NCBI RefSeq assembly: GCF_002556635.1
Contig: NZ_MWMO01000001.1
Span: 558,001 to 622,000 of the forward strand
DNA length: 64,000 bases
DNA from: Novosphingobium sp. PC22D
GTDB taxonomy: Bacteria > Pseudomonadota > Alphaproteobacteria > Sphingomonadales > Sphingomonadaceae
Direction: 5' to 3'
The notes beneath the pieces were generated by a model. It searched no databases. It saw only the letters and a program-made list of their open reading frames with translations, and was not told the DNA's origin. Shown one piece after another: positions 7,874 through 16,309 of this stretch (its first letter is position 1; each line of letters opens with the position of its first letter). The position numbers were made by a program, and so were the translations under genes.

Positions 7874-8617
7874 ATGAACGAGAAGGTTTCCTTCGGCTAC
7901 GAAGACGTCAGCCCCGAGGAAAAGACCGCGCGCGTGGGCGGCGTCTTTTCCAGCGTCGCCGCCAAGTACGACGTGATGAACGACGCCATGTCGGGCGGGA
8001 TGCACCGCTTGTGGAAGGACCGCTTCGTGCGCCGCGTCAAGCCGTGCCCGGGCGAGGCGATCCTCGACATGGCGGGCGGCACCGGCGACATCGCCTTCCG
8101 CATGGCGGCCAAGGGCGCGGACGTGACCGTCGCCGACATCAACCAGGACATGCTTGACGTCGGCGTGGCGCGCGCGATGGAGCGCGGCATGGCAGAGGGA
8201 ACGGGGAGCTTGGTCTGGTCGTGCCAGAACGCCGAGAAACTCGACTATCCCGACCGCACCTTCGATGCCTATACGATCGCCTTCGGTATCCGCAATGTGA
8301 CCAGGATCGACCAGGCACTCGCCGAGGCCTACCGCGTGCTCAAGTTCGGCGGACGCTTCTTCTGCCTCGAATTCTCGACGACGGAATGGCCGGGCTTCAA
8401 GGAAGCCTATGACGCCTATTCGCACCGGCTGGTGCCGAAGATCGGCAAGATGGTCGCGGGCGATGCGGACTCGTATCGCTATCTGATCGAGTCGATCCGG
8501 CGTTTCCCGCCGATGCCCGAATTCCAGGCGATGATCGCGGCGGCGGGCTTCACCGGCACGCGGGTCGAGCCGATCATGGGCGGCCTCGTCGCGATCCATT
8601 CGGGCTGGAAGGCGTGA
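7874..8617 (+). CDS. ubiE: Ubiquinone/menaquinone C-methyltransferase
   Basis: SAM-dependent C-methylation of the benzoquinol ring in ubiquinone synthesis. The 247-residue protein shows the SAM-binding glycine motif MAGGTGDIAFRM and the family marker FGIRNVTRIDQAL, and ends in IMGGLVAIHSGWKA, typical for UbiE. It is followed after 49 bases by ubiB and starts a plus-strand run ubiE-ubiB-membrane protein-coaBC-dut. As a sphingomonad-like organism would make ubiquinone-10, the ubiquinone role is the likely one. Confidence 0.96.
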   Translation: MNEKVSFGYEDVSPEEKTARVGGVFSSVAAKYDVMNDAMSGGMHRLWKDRFVRRVKPCPGEAILDMAGGTGDIAFRMAAKGADVTVADINQDMLDVGVARAMERGMAEGTGSLVWSCQNAEKLDYPDRTFDAYTIAFGIRNVTRIDQALAEAYRVLKFGGRFFCLEFSTTEWPGFKEAYDAYSHRLVPKIGKMVAGDADSYRYLIESIRRFPPMPEFQAMIAAAGFTGTRVEPIMGGLVAIHSGWKA

Positions 8618-8666
8618 TCGCAGCAAGCGAGCAGGGCCTCCCGCGCGCGGGAGGAAGAGGCCGCGC

Positions 8667-10220
8667 ATGACCCGCCCCTCGACCCATGTCCTGCGGCTGC
8701 TCAAGTGGGGCCGCGTCCTCGCGCGCCATGGGGCGCTGCGCATCATCGAGGACGGACGCAACACGCCCCCTCAGGTCCGGCGGCTGTGCCGCATCGCGCG
8801 CATCGGCACCATTCAGCCGAAGGAGCCCGACTATGCGGGCGCCTTCCAGGCTGTCGGTCCCGCCGCGATCAAGCTGGGCCAGACGCTCGCGACGCGTCCC
8901 GACATCGTCGGCGAGGAAGCCGCGCGCAACCTGCTCTCGTTGCAGGACCAGCTGCCCCCCGCGCCGTTCGAGAGCGTGCGGCGCGAGATCGAGCTGGGCT
9001 TCGACCAGCCGCTCGAGGCGCTGTTCTCGCATTTCGAGACCGAGCCGGTGGGATCGGCCTCGATCGCGCAGGTCTATCGTGCGACCACCACCGAGGGCCG
9101 CAAGGTCGCGGTCAAGGTGCTGCGCCCCGGCATCCGCGAGCGCTTCGCGCAGGACATCGAGACCTATGAGTGGGCCGCCGCGCATCTCGAGGCGCTGGGC
9201 GGCGAGGCCTCGCGGTTGCGTCCGCGCGCGGTGATCGCCAACCTCAAGCGCTGGACCCTGCGCGAGCTCGACTTGCGGCGCGAGGCGGCTTCGGCTTCCG
9301 AACTCGCCGAGGCGATGCGCGGACACGAGGGCTACAAGGTCCCCGAGATCGACTGGGACCGTACCAACGGCCGGGTGATGACGCTCGAGTGGATCGAGGG
9401 CATCAAGATCAGCAACATGGAGGCCCTGCGCGCCTCGGGCGTGGACATGCCGGTGCTCGCGCGGCGTCTGGTTCTGACCTTCCTCACCCAGGCGATCAGC
9501 GCCGGGCACTTCCACGCCGACATGCACCAGGGCAACCTGTTCGTGCAGGGCGACGGCACCATCGTCGCGATCGATTTCGGCATCATGGGGCGGATCAACC
9601 GGCGCGCGCGGCAATGGCTGGCCGAGATCCTCTACGGCCTCACCACCGGCGACTACCGCCGCGTCGCGGAGATCCATTTCGAGGCGCAATATGTGCCGAG
9701 CTATCACTCGGTCGAGGAATTCGCGACCGCCCTGCGCGCCGTCGGCGAGCCGATGCGCGGCAAGCCGGTGAGCGAGCTTTCGGTCGGGCAGATGCTCGAC
9801 AGCCTGTTCGCGATCACCCGCGACTTCGACATGCAGACCCAGCCGCACCTGCTGCTGCTGCAAAAGACCATGGTCATGGTCGAGGGGCTGGCGACCGCGC
9901 TCGACCCCAAGATCAACATGTGGGACGTCGCCGCGCCCTTCGTGCGCGGCTGGATTCGCGATGAGCTCGGCCCCGAGGCGGCGATCGCCGACCGGCTGCG
10001 CGAGGACGTGGCGACGCTCTTGCGGCTGCCTGACGTCGTGCGGCGGATCGAGGAGCGTTATCCGCCCAAGGGCGGCGCGCCCGAGCAGGCGCCCTTGCCC
10101 GAGGTCGAGCTGGTCTGGGATCGCAAACCCGATGTTAACCATGGGGCGCGTTATGCTCTTGCGGCAATCCTTGGGGGCGCCGCCGCATGGGCGATCACGT
10201 ACTGGAGCTTTCTGAGCTAG
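8667..10220 (+). CDS. ubiB: UbiB-family atypical kinase/ATPase of ubiquinone synthesis
   Basis: ABC1/ADCK/UbiB-family protein needed for aerobic coenzyme Q biosynthesis. It contains the KxGQ motif (AAIKLGQTLATRPD), the AVKVLRPG nucleotide-binding segment, the catalytic-loop-like HADMHQGNL and the metal-binding DFG in IAIDFGIMG, and a C-terminal hydrophobic helix (AAILGGAAAWAITYWSFL) that would anchor it to the membrane. The 517-residue length is usual. Its last 34 bases overlap the start of the next gene, implying co-translation. Confidence 0.95.
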   Translation: MTRPSTHVLRLLKWGRVLARHGALRIIEDGRNTPPQVRRLCRIARIGTIQPKEPDYAGAFQAVGPAAIKLGQTLATRPDIVGEEAARNLLSLQDQLPPAPFESVRREIELGFDQPLEALFSHFETEPVGSASIAQVYRATTTEGRKVAVKVLRPGIRERFAQDIETYEWAAAHLEALGGEASRLRPRAVIANLKRWTLRELDLRREAASASELAEAMRGHEGYKVPEIDWDRTNGRVMTLEWIEGIKISNMEALRASGVDMPVLARRLVLTFLTQAISAGHFHADMHQGNLFVQGDGTIVAIDFGIMGRINRRARQWLAEILYGLTTGDYRRVAEIHFEAQYVPSYHSVEEFATALRAVGEPMRGKPVSELSVGQMLDSLFAITRDFDMQTQPHLLLLQKTMVMVEGLATALDPKINMWDVAAPFVRGWIRDELGPEAAIADRLREDVATLLRLPDVVRRIEERYPPKGGAPEQAPLPEVELVWDRKPDVNHGARYALAAILGGAAAWAITYWSFLS

Positions 10221-11389
10221 CGAAACGCGTCGACGCGGCAAACCGCGCGTCGGAACGCGATGGCGCGCGCCCGGATGTCTTCGCGCGTGTCCCGCGCCAT
10301 CTCGCGCGGGTGATGCTCGTCGTGCTGGCGCTCTTGCTGTTCGCCGCGATGGTCGCGAGAGGCGGGCTCGTTCCCACTGGCGCCGAACCGCCAGCGGCCG
10401 AAGCGCCGGGGCCCTCGGCTATCGGCGATGCGGACCTCGATCTCTATGCCCGCGCCAGCGAGCGGATCGCGGCGGGCGAGAACTACTACGATTTCATCGT
10501 CGCCGAGCAGCGCGCGCGCGATTATCCGGTGCGGCCCGGCCTCACCGTGCGGCTGCCGACGCTCGCCTGGCTGCGCGCCTTGCTGGGCGAACCGGGGATG
10601 ATCGCGGCGGGATTCGCGCTGGTCGCGGCGGTTGTCGCGGCCTGGTGGCGGCGCTTTGGCGAGGAGGGTGTTTCGCCGAGGCAGCGGCGCATCGCCACCG
10701 CGCTGGTCTTCGTCGGCTGCTCGCTGGCGCTCAATCCGCATTACCTGACGATGCACGAGCTTTGGGCGGGCTGCCTGATCGCGCTTGCCTTCGGTCTGCA
10801 CAGGGTCGGCGCGCGGGGCGAAGGCGGGCGCTGGGTCGCGGCGTTGTGCGCCGGTGCGGTCGCGCTGGCGATCCGCGAGCACGCGCTGCCTTTCGTGCTG
10901 CTGATGGCGGCGGTCGCGGCGTGGCAGCGCAACTGGCGCGAGGCGGCGGCGTGGAGCGCGCTCGTTGCGGTGTTCCTCTCCGGTCTTGTCTGGCACCTTG
11001 CGCTGGTGGCCGGGCATGTCCTGCCGAGCGATCCGTCGTCGGCCTCCTGGCTAGCGCTGCGCGGGCTTGCCGGATGGCTCGGCAACGTCGTCGAGGCGAG
11101 CAACCTGCACGTCCTGCCGCGCTTCGTCTCGGGCCCGCTGGTGATCCTCATGGCGTTCGGGTGGCTCGGCTGGCGCAGCCGGGGCGGACCTGTCCTCGCG
11201 CTGTTCGCGCTGGGCTACGGTCTCGCCTTCGCGATCGCTGGGCGCGCCGACAATTTCTACTGGGGTGCGGTGGTCGCGCCTTCGATGTTCGCCGGTCTCG
11301 CCTTCGCGCCCGCCGGCTTTGCCAGGCTGCTCGCGGCGGCGGAGTTGCGTGCGGGCGGGCGCCTCGGGCGGCAAACTGATTGCGCGTAA
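10187..11389 (+). CDS. Polytopic membrane protein of unknown function
   Basis: A 400-residue protein with a short charged N-terminus, a first transmembrane segment near residues 40-58, a ~75-residue probably periplasmic segment containing ARASERIAAGENYYDF, then about seven or eight hydrophobic helices. The layout (one helix, a soluble loop, then many helices) recalls GT-C-type or DUF2029-like mannosyltransferase proteins, but I see no diagnostic aspartate motif, so no function is assigned. ATG 10187 lies inside ubiB. A later start at the first helix is possible. It sits between ubiB and coaBC in a tight run. Confidence 0.75.
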   Translation: MGDHVLELSELAKRVDAANRASERDGARPDVFARVPRHLARVMLVVLALLLFAAMVARGGLVPTGAEPPAAEAPGPSAIGDADLDLYARASERIAAGENYYDFIVAEQRARDYPVRPGLTVRLPTLAWLRALLGEPGMIAAGFALVAAVVAAWWRRFGEEGVSPRQRRIATALVFVGCSLALNPHYLTMHELWAGCLIALAFGLHRVGARGEGGRWVAALCAGAVALAIREHALPFVLLMAAVAAWQRNWREAAAWSALVAVFLSGLVWHLALVAGHVLPSDPSSASWLALRGLAGWLGNVVEASNLHVLPRFVSGPLVILMAFGWLGWRSRGGPVLALFALGYGLAFAIAGRADNFYWGAVVAPSMFAGLAFAPAGFARLLAAAELRAGGRLGRQTDCA

Positions 11390-11416
11390 GTTAATGCTGT
11401 TGCAGAAGCCCCAAGC

Positions 11417-13084
11417 ATGAGCGGCCCGCGCATTCTCCTGATCGTGGGCGGTGGTATCGCCGCCTACAAGGCCTGTGAACTCGTCCGCACCATCCGCAAG
11501 GACGGCGGCGAAGTGACGTGCGTGCTGACCGAGGGCGGCTCGCACTTCGTCACGCCGATGGCGCTTGCCGCGCTTTCGGAAAACCCCGTCTACACCACGC
11601 TCTGGGATCTCAAGAACGAGACCGAGATGGGGCATATCCAGCTTTCGCGGCAAGCCGACCTCATCGTCGTCTGCCCGGCGACGGCGGACCTGCTGGCGAA
11701 GATGGCGGCGGGTATCGCCGACGATCTGGCGACCACGCTGCTGCTCGCCACCGACAAGCCGGTGATGGCGGTGCCGGCGATGAACGTGCGCATGTGGCAG
11801 CATGCCGCGACCATGCGCAACGTCCATATCCTGCGCGATGCCGGGGTCGACGTGATGGAGCCCGACGAGGGCGCGATGGCGTGCGGCGAATGGGGCCCGG
11901 GCCGCCTGCCCGAGCCGATCGCCGTGTGGCAGCGCATGGCCTGGGCCCTGGGCCTCGATCCGATCGAAGTGGCACCGCTGCCGGGCAGCACGCCCGCGCT
12001 CGCGCACAGCGGGATGCCGCCCGAGTTCTATCCCGGCCCGCCCGAGTTCACCGGTCCCGGGTCCGAAGAGGCGGACGAGGACGAAGGCTCGATCTTCGCC
12101 GGGGGCGGGCTTTCCGGCTCGCTGATCACGCGCGGCATCGGCAAGGCCAGGGAAGACTCGGCGGGCTTCGACCAGGCTGTCGTGACGCAGGAGCTGGGCC
12201 TGCCGGAGATGACTCCGGAAATGCACGAGCGCGCGGGTTCGCTGCTGTCGAAGAAGGGCGCCGCGCGCGCCGCGCCGCCGACCGATCCCGAAGCGATCAA
12301 CCATCTGATCCAGGCCGACCGGTCGGCCCCGCCGGAGCCGATCGAGGGAGAGGACGCAGGCGCGTTCCCGCGCAATTCGCTGGCGGATGCGCCCGATCCG
12401 CTCGCGGGCCAGGGCGATTTCGACGTCGCGCCAGAGCATCGCCCGCTCTATGGCCGTCACGTTCTGGTCACCGCCGGCCCTACCTGGGAGCCGATTGATC
12501 CGGTGCGCTACATCGCCAATCGCTCGTCGGGCAAACAGGGCTTCGCGATCGCCGCCGCCGCCGCCGCCGCGGGCGCGCGGGTCACGCTGGTGGCGGGCCC
12601 GGTGCATCTCGAGACGCCGCCGGGCGTCGACCGCATCGACGTGGAGAGCGCGCGCGAGATGGCCGACGCGGTGAAGAAGGCGCTGCCCGCCGATATCGCG
12701 GTGATGGTCGCCGCCGTCGCCGACTGGCGCACCGCGGACGTCGCCAAGGCCAAGATCAAGAAACGCGGTTCGGCTCCGCCCGCGCTGCTCCTCACCGAAA
12801 ACCCGGACATCCTCGCCGGAGTCGCCGCGCGGCCGGACCGGCCGCCGCTGCTGATCGGTTTCGCCGCCGAGACCGACGACGTGATCAAGTACGCCAAGGA
12901 AAAGCGCAAGCGTAAGGGCGTCGACTGGATTATCGCCAACGACGTTTCGAACGGCGTTATGGGGGGCGATGCGAATTCGGTGCATATCGTCACCGGCACT
13001 GGGGTGACGAGCCTGCCCGAAATGCCCAAGGAAGAGGTCGCTACGATCCTCGTCGAAAGAATGGCCGATGCACTCGCAAAATAA
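11417..13084 (+). CDS. coaBC: Bifunctional CoaBC with a large inter-domain insertion
   Basis: Makes 4'-phosphopantetheine from phosphopantothenate and cysteine for coenzyme A. Residues 1 to ~185 form the flavin-dependent decarboxylase, with His73 (MGHIQL), PAMN at 120-123 and the active Cys156 in [11 protein letters not shown]. The ligase domain runs from ~346 ([29 protein letters not shown]). Between them lies a ~160-residue acidic, Pro/Glu-rich segment absent from E. coli Dfp, bringing the protein to 555 residues against ~406. The gene overlaps dut by 17 bases. Confidence 0.95.
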   Translation: MSGPRILLIVGGGIAAYKACELVRTIRKDGGEVTCVLTEGGSHFVTPMALAALSENPVYTTLWDLKNETEMGHIQLSRQADLIVVCPATADLLAKMAAGIADDLATTLLLATDKPVMAVPAMNVRMWQHAATMRNVHILRDAGVDVMEPDEGAMACGEWGPGRLPEPIAVWQRMAWALGLDPIEVAPLPGSTPALAHSGMPPEFYPGPPEFTGPGSEEADEDEGSIFAGGGLSGSLITRGIGKAREDSAGFDQAVVTQELGLPEMTPEMHERAGSLLSKKGAARAAPPTDPEAINHLIQADRSAPPEPIEGEDAGAFPRNSLADAPDPLAGQGDFDVAPEHRPLYGRHVLVTAGPTWEPIDPVRYIANRSSGKQGFAIAAAAAAAGARVTLVAGPVHLETPPGVDRIDVESAREMADAVKKALPADIAVMVAAVADWRTADVAKAKIKKRGSAPPALLLTENPDILAGVAARPDRPPLLIGFAAETDDVIKYAKEKRKRKGVDWIIANDVSNGVMGGDANSVHIVTGTGVTSLPEMPKEEVATILVERMADALAK

Positions 13085-13538
13085 CGTCCCGGTTCCCGTC
13101 AAGCGCCTGCCGGCCGCCGAGGGACTCGATCTGCCCGCCTATGCCACCGACGGCGCGGCGGGCATGGACGTGGTCTCGGCCGAGGACGTAACGGTCGCGC
13201 CCGGTGCGCGCCACGCGGTCGCAACGGGCCTCGCGCTGGCGATTCCGGCCGGTTTCGAGATTCAGGTCCGCCCGCGCTCGGGCCTCGCGCTCAAGCACGG
13301 GGTGACCGTGCCCAACACGCCGGGCACCATCGATTCGGACTATCGCGGCGAACTGAAGGTGATCCTGATCAACCACGGCACCGAAGCCTTCGCCATCAAG
13401 CGGGGCGACCGCATCGCGCAACTGGTCCTGGCCCCGGTGGTGCGCGCCTCGTGGCTCGAGGTCGAGGAACTCGACGAGACCGTGCGCGGCGAGGGCGGCT
13501 TCGGTTCGACCGGCGGCGTGGTTTCGCTCGGCAACTGA
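13068..13538 (+). CDS. dut: dUTP diphosphatase
   Basis: Hydrolyses dUTP to dUMP, keeping uracil out of DNA and feeding thymidylate synthesis. The 156-residue trimeric-type dUTPase has all five motifs, including [35 protein letters not shown] and the C-terminal GxGGFGSTG-like [12 protein letters not shown]. It starts within the last 17 bases of coaBC, an arrangement that ties dut to coaBC translation. The dfp-dut order is widespread in proteobacteria. Confidence 0.97.
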   Translation: MHSQNNVPVPVKRLPAAEGLDLPAYATDGAAGMDVVSAEDVTVAPGARHAVATGLALAIPAGFEIQVRPRSGLALKHGVTVPNTPGTIDSDYRGELKVILINHGTEAFAIKRGDRIAQLVLAPVVRASWLEVEELDETVRGEGGFGSTGGVVSLGN

Positions 13539-13647
13539 GCACGCGGGCATAGAAGCCCATGCGCAACCGCGCGTTAACCATTCTCGCCTAGTCCGTCAGC
13601 CGAGGACGCGGCCCGTTCCGCCGCCCCGGCTCGAGGATCTGCGCACG

Positions 13648-14625
13648 ATGGCCGAGAAGGACTGGATCTATCCCGCGATCGCGCTGACGCTCGGGCTCGC
13701 GCTGGCCGCGCTGGTGGTGACGCCCGATCCGGCCGGCATGCTGCCCAACCTCGTGATCCTGCCGTCGTGGATGCTTGCCTCGGCGGTCGTCGGCAGCGTC
13801 TATGCGTTGCTGCGGATGATGGCGCTGGGGGTGAAGAGCCCGATCGCCGAGTTTGTCCGCGTCGTGCGTGAGGACCGCAAGTGGCTGCTCGGCACGGTGC
13901 TTCTCGTCGGTCTCGCCGGGGCCAACATGATGGCGTTCCTCTGGTTCAAGCCGCTGCTCAACGCTCTCGTGCCGTTCCGCGCCGATCCCTTTCTGGCGCG
14001 CGCCGACAACCTGCTGTTCTTCGGTCACGACCCCTATGTCTTCCTCACTTGGCTCGACTTTCCGGGTGCCGAGCTCGTATACCACAAAGTCTGGACCGCG
14101 ATGATGATCCTCACCTTGCTGGTGATCGCGACGCGTCCCCCGTCTCCCGACAAATCGGCGGTGATGCTCGGCTATTTCGTGCTGTGGAGCCTCGTCGGCC
14201 CCGCCATTCACACGCTGATGCCTGCCGTCGGGCCGATCTTCTATGCGCGCATGGGCTATGGCGACCAGTTCGCGGGGCTGGTGCCGGGCGTCGAGACGCG
14301 GGCGATGGCCGACTATCTCTGGGCGGTCTACGACGCGAAGCTGTTCGGCGCGGGCAGCGGCATCTCGGCAATGCCATCGCTCCATGTCGCCACTGCAAGC
14401 TGGATGGCGATCGCTTTCTGGGTTCTGGCCCGGCGCTACTTCGCGCCGATCGCGGCGCTCAGCTTCCTCATCTTCCTGATGTCGATCGCGCTGGGCTGGC
14501 ATTATGCACTCGACGGCCTGGTCGGCGGCGCGAGCGCGGTGCTGGTGCATCTGGCGCTGCGTGCCTGGTTCCGCGCGCGGGCGCAGCGCGAAGCGCAAGC
14601 CGAGGGTGTCGCCGTCGCGGGCTGA
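13648..14625 (+). CDS. PAP2-family integral membrane phosphatase/transferase, Aur1-like
   Basis: A 325-residue membrane protein with at least six hydrophobic segments and the PAP2 motifs SAMPSLHVATA and GWHYALD near the C-terminus. The spacing and N-terminal helices resemble the Aur1/inositol-phosphotransferase branch of PAP2 proteins rather than short PgpB-type phosphatases. Enzymes of this branch remove or transfer head groups on lipid phosphates. Near a ceramide-synthase-like GNAT gene (17556), a role in sphingolipid head-group transfer is a reasonable inference, not shown. The C1 motif of classical PAP2 enzymes is not obvious. Confidence 0.8.
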   Translation: MAEKDWIYPAIALTLGLALAALVVTPDPAGMLPNLVILPSWMLASAVVGSVYALLRMMALGVKSPIAEFVRVVREDRKWLLGTVLLVGLAGANMMAFLWFKPLLNALVPFRADPFLARADNLLFFGHDPYVFLTWLDFPGAELVYHKVWTAMMILTLLVIATRPPSPDKSAVMLGYFVLWSLVGPAIHTLMPAVGPIFYARMGYGDQFAGLVPGVETRAMADYLWAVYDAKLFGAGSGISAMPSLHVATASWMAIAFWVLARRYFAPIAALSFLIFLMSIALGWHYALDGLVGGASAVLVHLALRAWFRARAQREAQAEGVAVAG

Positions 14626-14660
14626 GCCCGCTCCCTACCAACTGCGTCAGGATCGCACGC

Positions 14661-14695
14661 AAAAAGGGCGAGCCCGCCTTTCGGCGAACCCGCCC
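14661..14695 (-). terminator. Intrinsic terminator of the DUF4136 lipoprotein gene
   Basis: On the minus strand GGGCGGGTTCGCC and GGCGGGCTCGCCC (14695 to 14666) form an imperfect 13-position stem with a GAAA loop, followed by TTTTT. It lies between two convergent genes. Confidence 0.7.
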
Positions 14696-14727
14696 CTCGG
14701 TGTCTCCCTTTCGGGGAGCCCGCGTCG

Positions 14728-15390
14728 TCAGTTGCGTGATTTCTCCGGCGCGACCGTAATGCGCGTGGTCTCTCCGGAGTTCCCGGGGAAGCCGGTGAAC
14801 ATGGCTTCGACGAGGTTGGGCACCAGATATTGGAGATGGTTCGACGTCGACACCGCTTCGGCCTGCCCTTCGAACAGCCGCTTGCCGTCGGCCTTGCGAT
14901 CAATCTTGAGTTCGATACCGCTGGTGTAGACGGTGTAGCTAGTCACCGAATTGTCGAAGAACGGATCGTACCAGCCATAGGCCCACGGTCCGCCGCGGCC
15001 ATAGAAGCCGATCCGGCCATAACCGTACCACGGGTCCCAGTAGGGCGAACGACCGATTCCGGTGGAGCGGACCCGCTCGCGTCCGTTGTCGACGCCGTAG
15101 TCGAAACGGACGATGAGCTGCGCCTGCTCGGGGCTGGCGGCGGGGGTGTAGCCCAGGCTCGCCATCTGGTCGGTCACGAGGCTCGCGTACTGACCGAACT
15201 CGATGCCGCCCGCGAGGCTCGGGTCCTCGGCGACGACCGCGAAGGTCTGGCCCTGCGGCGGCGGAAGCTGCGACTGGAAGCGCGAGACATCGGCCTTGAA
15301 AGGCGAGGCGCAAGCCGCGACCGCCATCATGAGAATCGCCACCGCGCCGATGCGAAGCCGCCGCAATGCCTGGTTATCGTTCGGTTTCAT
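14728..15390 (-). CDS. DUF4136 lipoprotein
   Basis: A 220-residue exported protein. The signal peptide runs from Met1 through RRLRIGAVAILMMAVAAC, whose AVAAC is a good lipobox, so the mature protein starts with a lipidated Cys around residue 27. The rest matches DUF4136: a YASLVTDQMASLGYTPAASPEQAQLIVRF-like core, a Gly/Tyr-rich central loop, and a C-terminal strand pattern ELKIDRKADGKRLFEG. ATG 15390 was chosen for the signal peptide and the GGAG about ten bases in front of it. The family is outer-membrane or periplasmic with unknown role. Confidence 0.88.
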   Translation of the reverse strand: MKPNDNQALRRLRIGAVAILMMAVAACASPFKADVSRFQSQLPPPQGQTFAVVAEDPSLAGGIEFGQYASLVTDQMASLGYTPAASPEQAQLIVRFDYGVDNGRERVRSTGIGRSPYWDPWYGYGRIGFYGRGGPWAYGWYDPFFDNSVTSYTVYTSGIELKIDRKADGKRLFEGQAEAVSTSNHLQYLVPNLVEAMFTGFPGNSGETTRITVAPEKSRN

Positions 15391-15539
15391 CGTCGTTTTC
15401 TCCACGAGCGCGAGGGGGCTCGTCCCGCCTGCTTCGGCGCTGCCCTTTTCCATATCATTCCGCTCTACAGGATCGGCCCTGAATAGTGGTTGAATAGAAC
15501 GACTTACGCGGCGAGCTGAGTCCGTACGGCTATTGACAA

Positions 15540-15549
15540 ATGATAATCA
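15540..15549. promoter_or_regulatory. Fur-box-like core between divergent genes
   Basis: ATGATAATCA equals the central ten bases of the classical Fur box, and sits just after TTGACA in the 213-base space between the lipoprotein and MOSC genes. The flanks do not match the full 19-base site, so this is weak. Confidence 0.25.
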
Positions 15550-15603
15550 CAAGACGCTGCCGCCTTGCCTTTTCCGTATCCTATGTAGGAACGTGGAGCG
15601 GCA

Positions 15604-16248
15604 ATGGCGACTCTCATTCTCTCGATACAGGTCGGAAGGGCGCGCGCTTTTCGCGGTGAAGAGCAAAGCGCGATCGGCAAGAGCGCGGCGATGGGCCCGG
15701 TGCGCGTGACCCGGCTCGGCCTCGCCGGTGACGAGCAGGCCGACCTGACCGTCCATGGAGGGCCCGACAAGGCGGTCCATCACTACCCGCATGACCACTA
15801 TGCCTGGTGGCGCGGGACGATCGGCGCGCACCCGCTGCTCGACGCGCCCGGCGCCTTCGGCGAGAACATCGCGACCGAAGGGCTCGACGAGCAGACGGTC
15901 TGCATCGGCGACCGCTTCCGCCTCGGTTCCGCTCTGGTCGAAGTGAGCCAGGGCCGGCAGCCGTGCTGGAAGCTGGACCACCGCTTCGAGCGGCGCGACG
16001 TCACTTCGGGTGTGGTCGTGTCGCGCCGCACCGGCTGGTACTATCGCGTGCTGGAGGAGGGCGCGGTCGCGGCGGGCGACGATCTCGCATTGGTCGAGCG
16101 GCCCTGGCCGCAATGGAGCGTGGCGCGCACTTTCGGCCTGCTCATAGCCGGCGACCACAAGCGCGACCGCGCCGGGCTCGAGGCGCTGGGCGAAGTGGCG
16201 GTGCTGGCGGACCCGTGGCGCCGGCGCAGGGCGGCGCTTCTGGCGTGA
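15604..16248 (+). CDS. MOSC-domain protein, YiiM-like
   Basis: A 214-residue protein of the MOSC group, a fold related to the molybdenum-cofactor sulfurase C-terminus. It shows the YiiM pattern: LTVHGGPDKAVHHYPHDHY near residue 50, FGENIATEG near 83, GDRFRLGSALVEVSQGRQPCWKL near 105-125 with the conserved Cys, and a C-terminal helical region ending WRRRRAALLA. YiiM-type proteins reduce 6-N-hydroxylaminopurine using a bound Mo cofactor in E. coli; the same role here is inferred. It stands alone, divergent from the lipoprotein gene. Confidence 0.88.
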   Translation: MATLILSIQVGRARAFRGEEQSAIGKSAAMGPVRVTRLGLAGDEQADLTVHGGPDKAVHHYPHDHYAWWRGTIGAHPLLDAPGAFGENIATEGLDEQTVCIGDRFRLGSALVEVSQGRQPCWKLDHRFERRDVTSGVVVSRRTGWYYRVLEEGAVAAGDDLALVERPWPQWSVARTFGLLIAGDHKRDRAGLEALGEVAVLADPWRRRRAALLA

Positions 16249-16309
16249 GACCAGGTGGTCGTCGGGCGCGGCCGGGGTTCGCGGTTGCCTGTCCGGGCCG
16301 TGCGGGCTT

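Noticed and set aside
8574..10241. Long open frame antisense to ubiB
   Set aside because: A high-GC shadow without motifs; ubiB is firmly identified on the other strand.
11051..13102. 683-codon open frame antisense to coaBC
   Set aside because: No recognisable domain; the plus strand encodes complete CoaBC.
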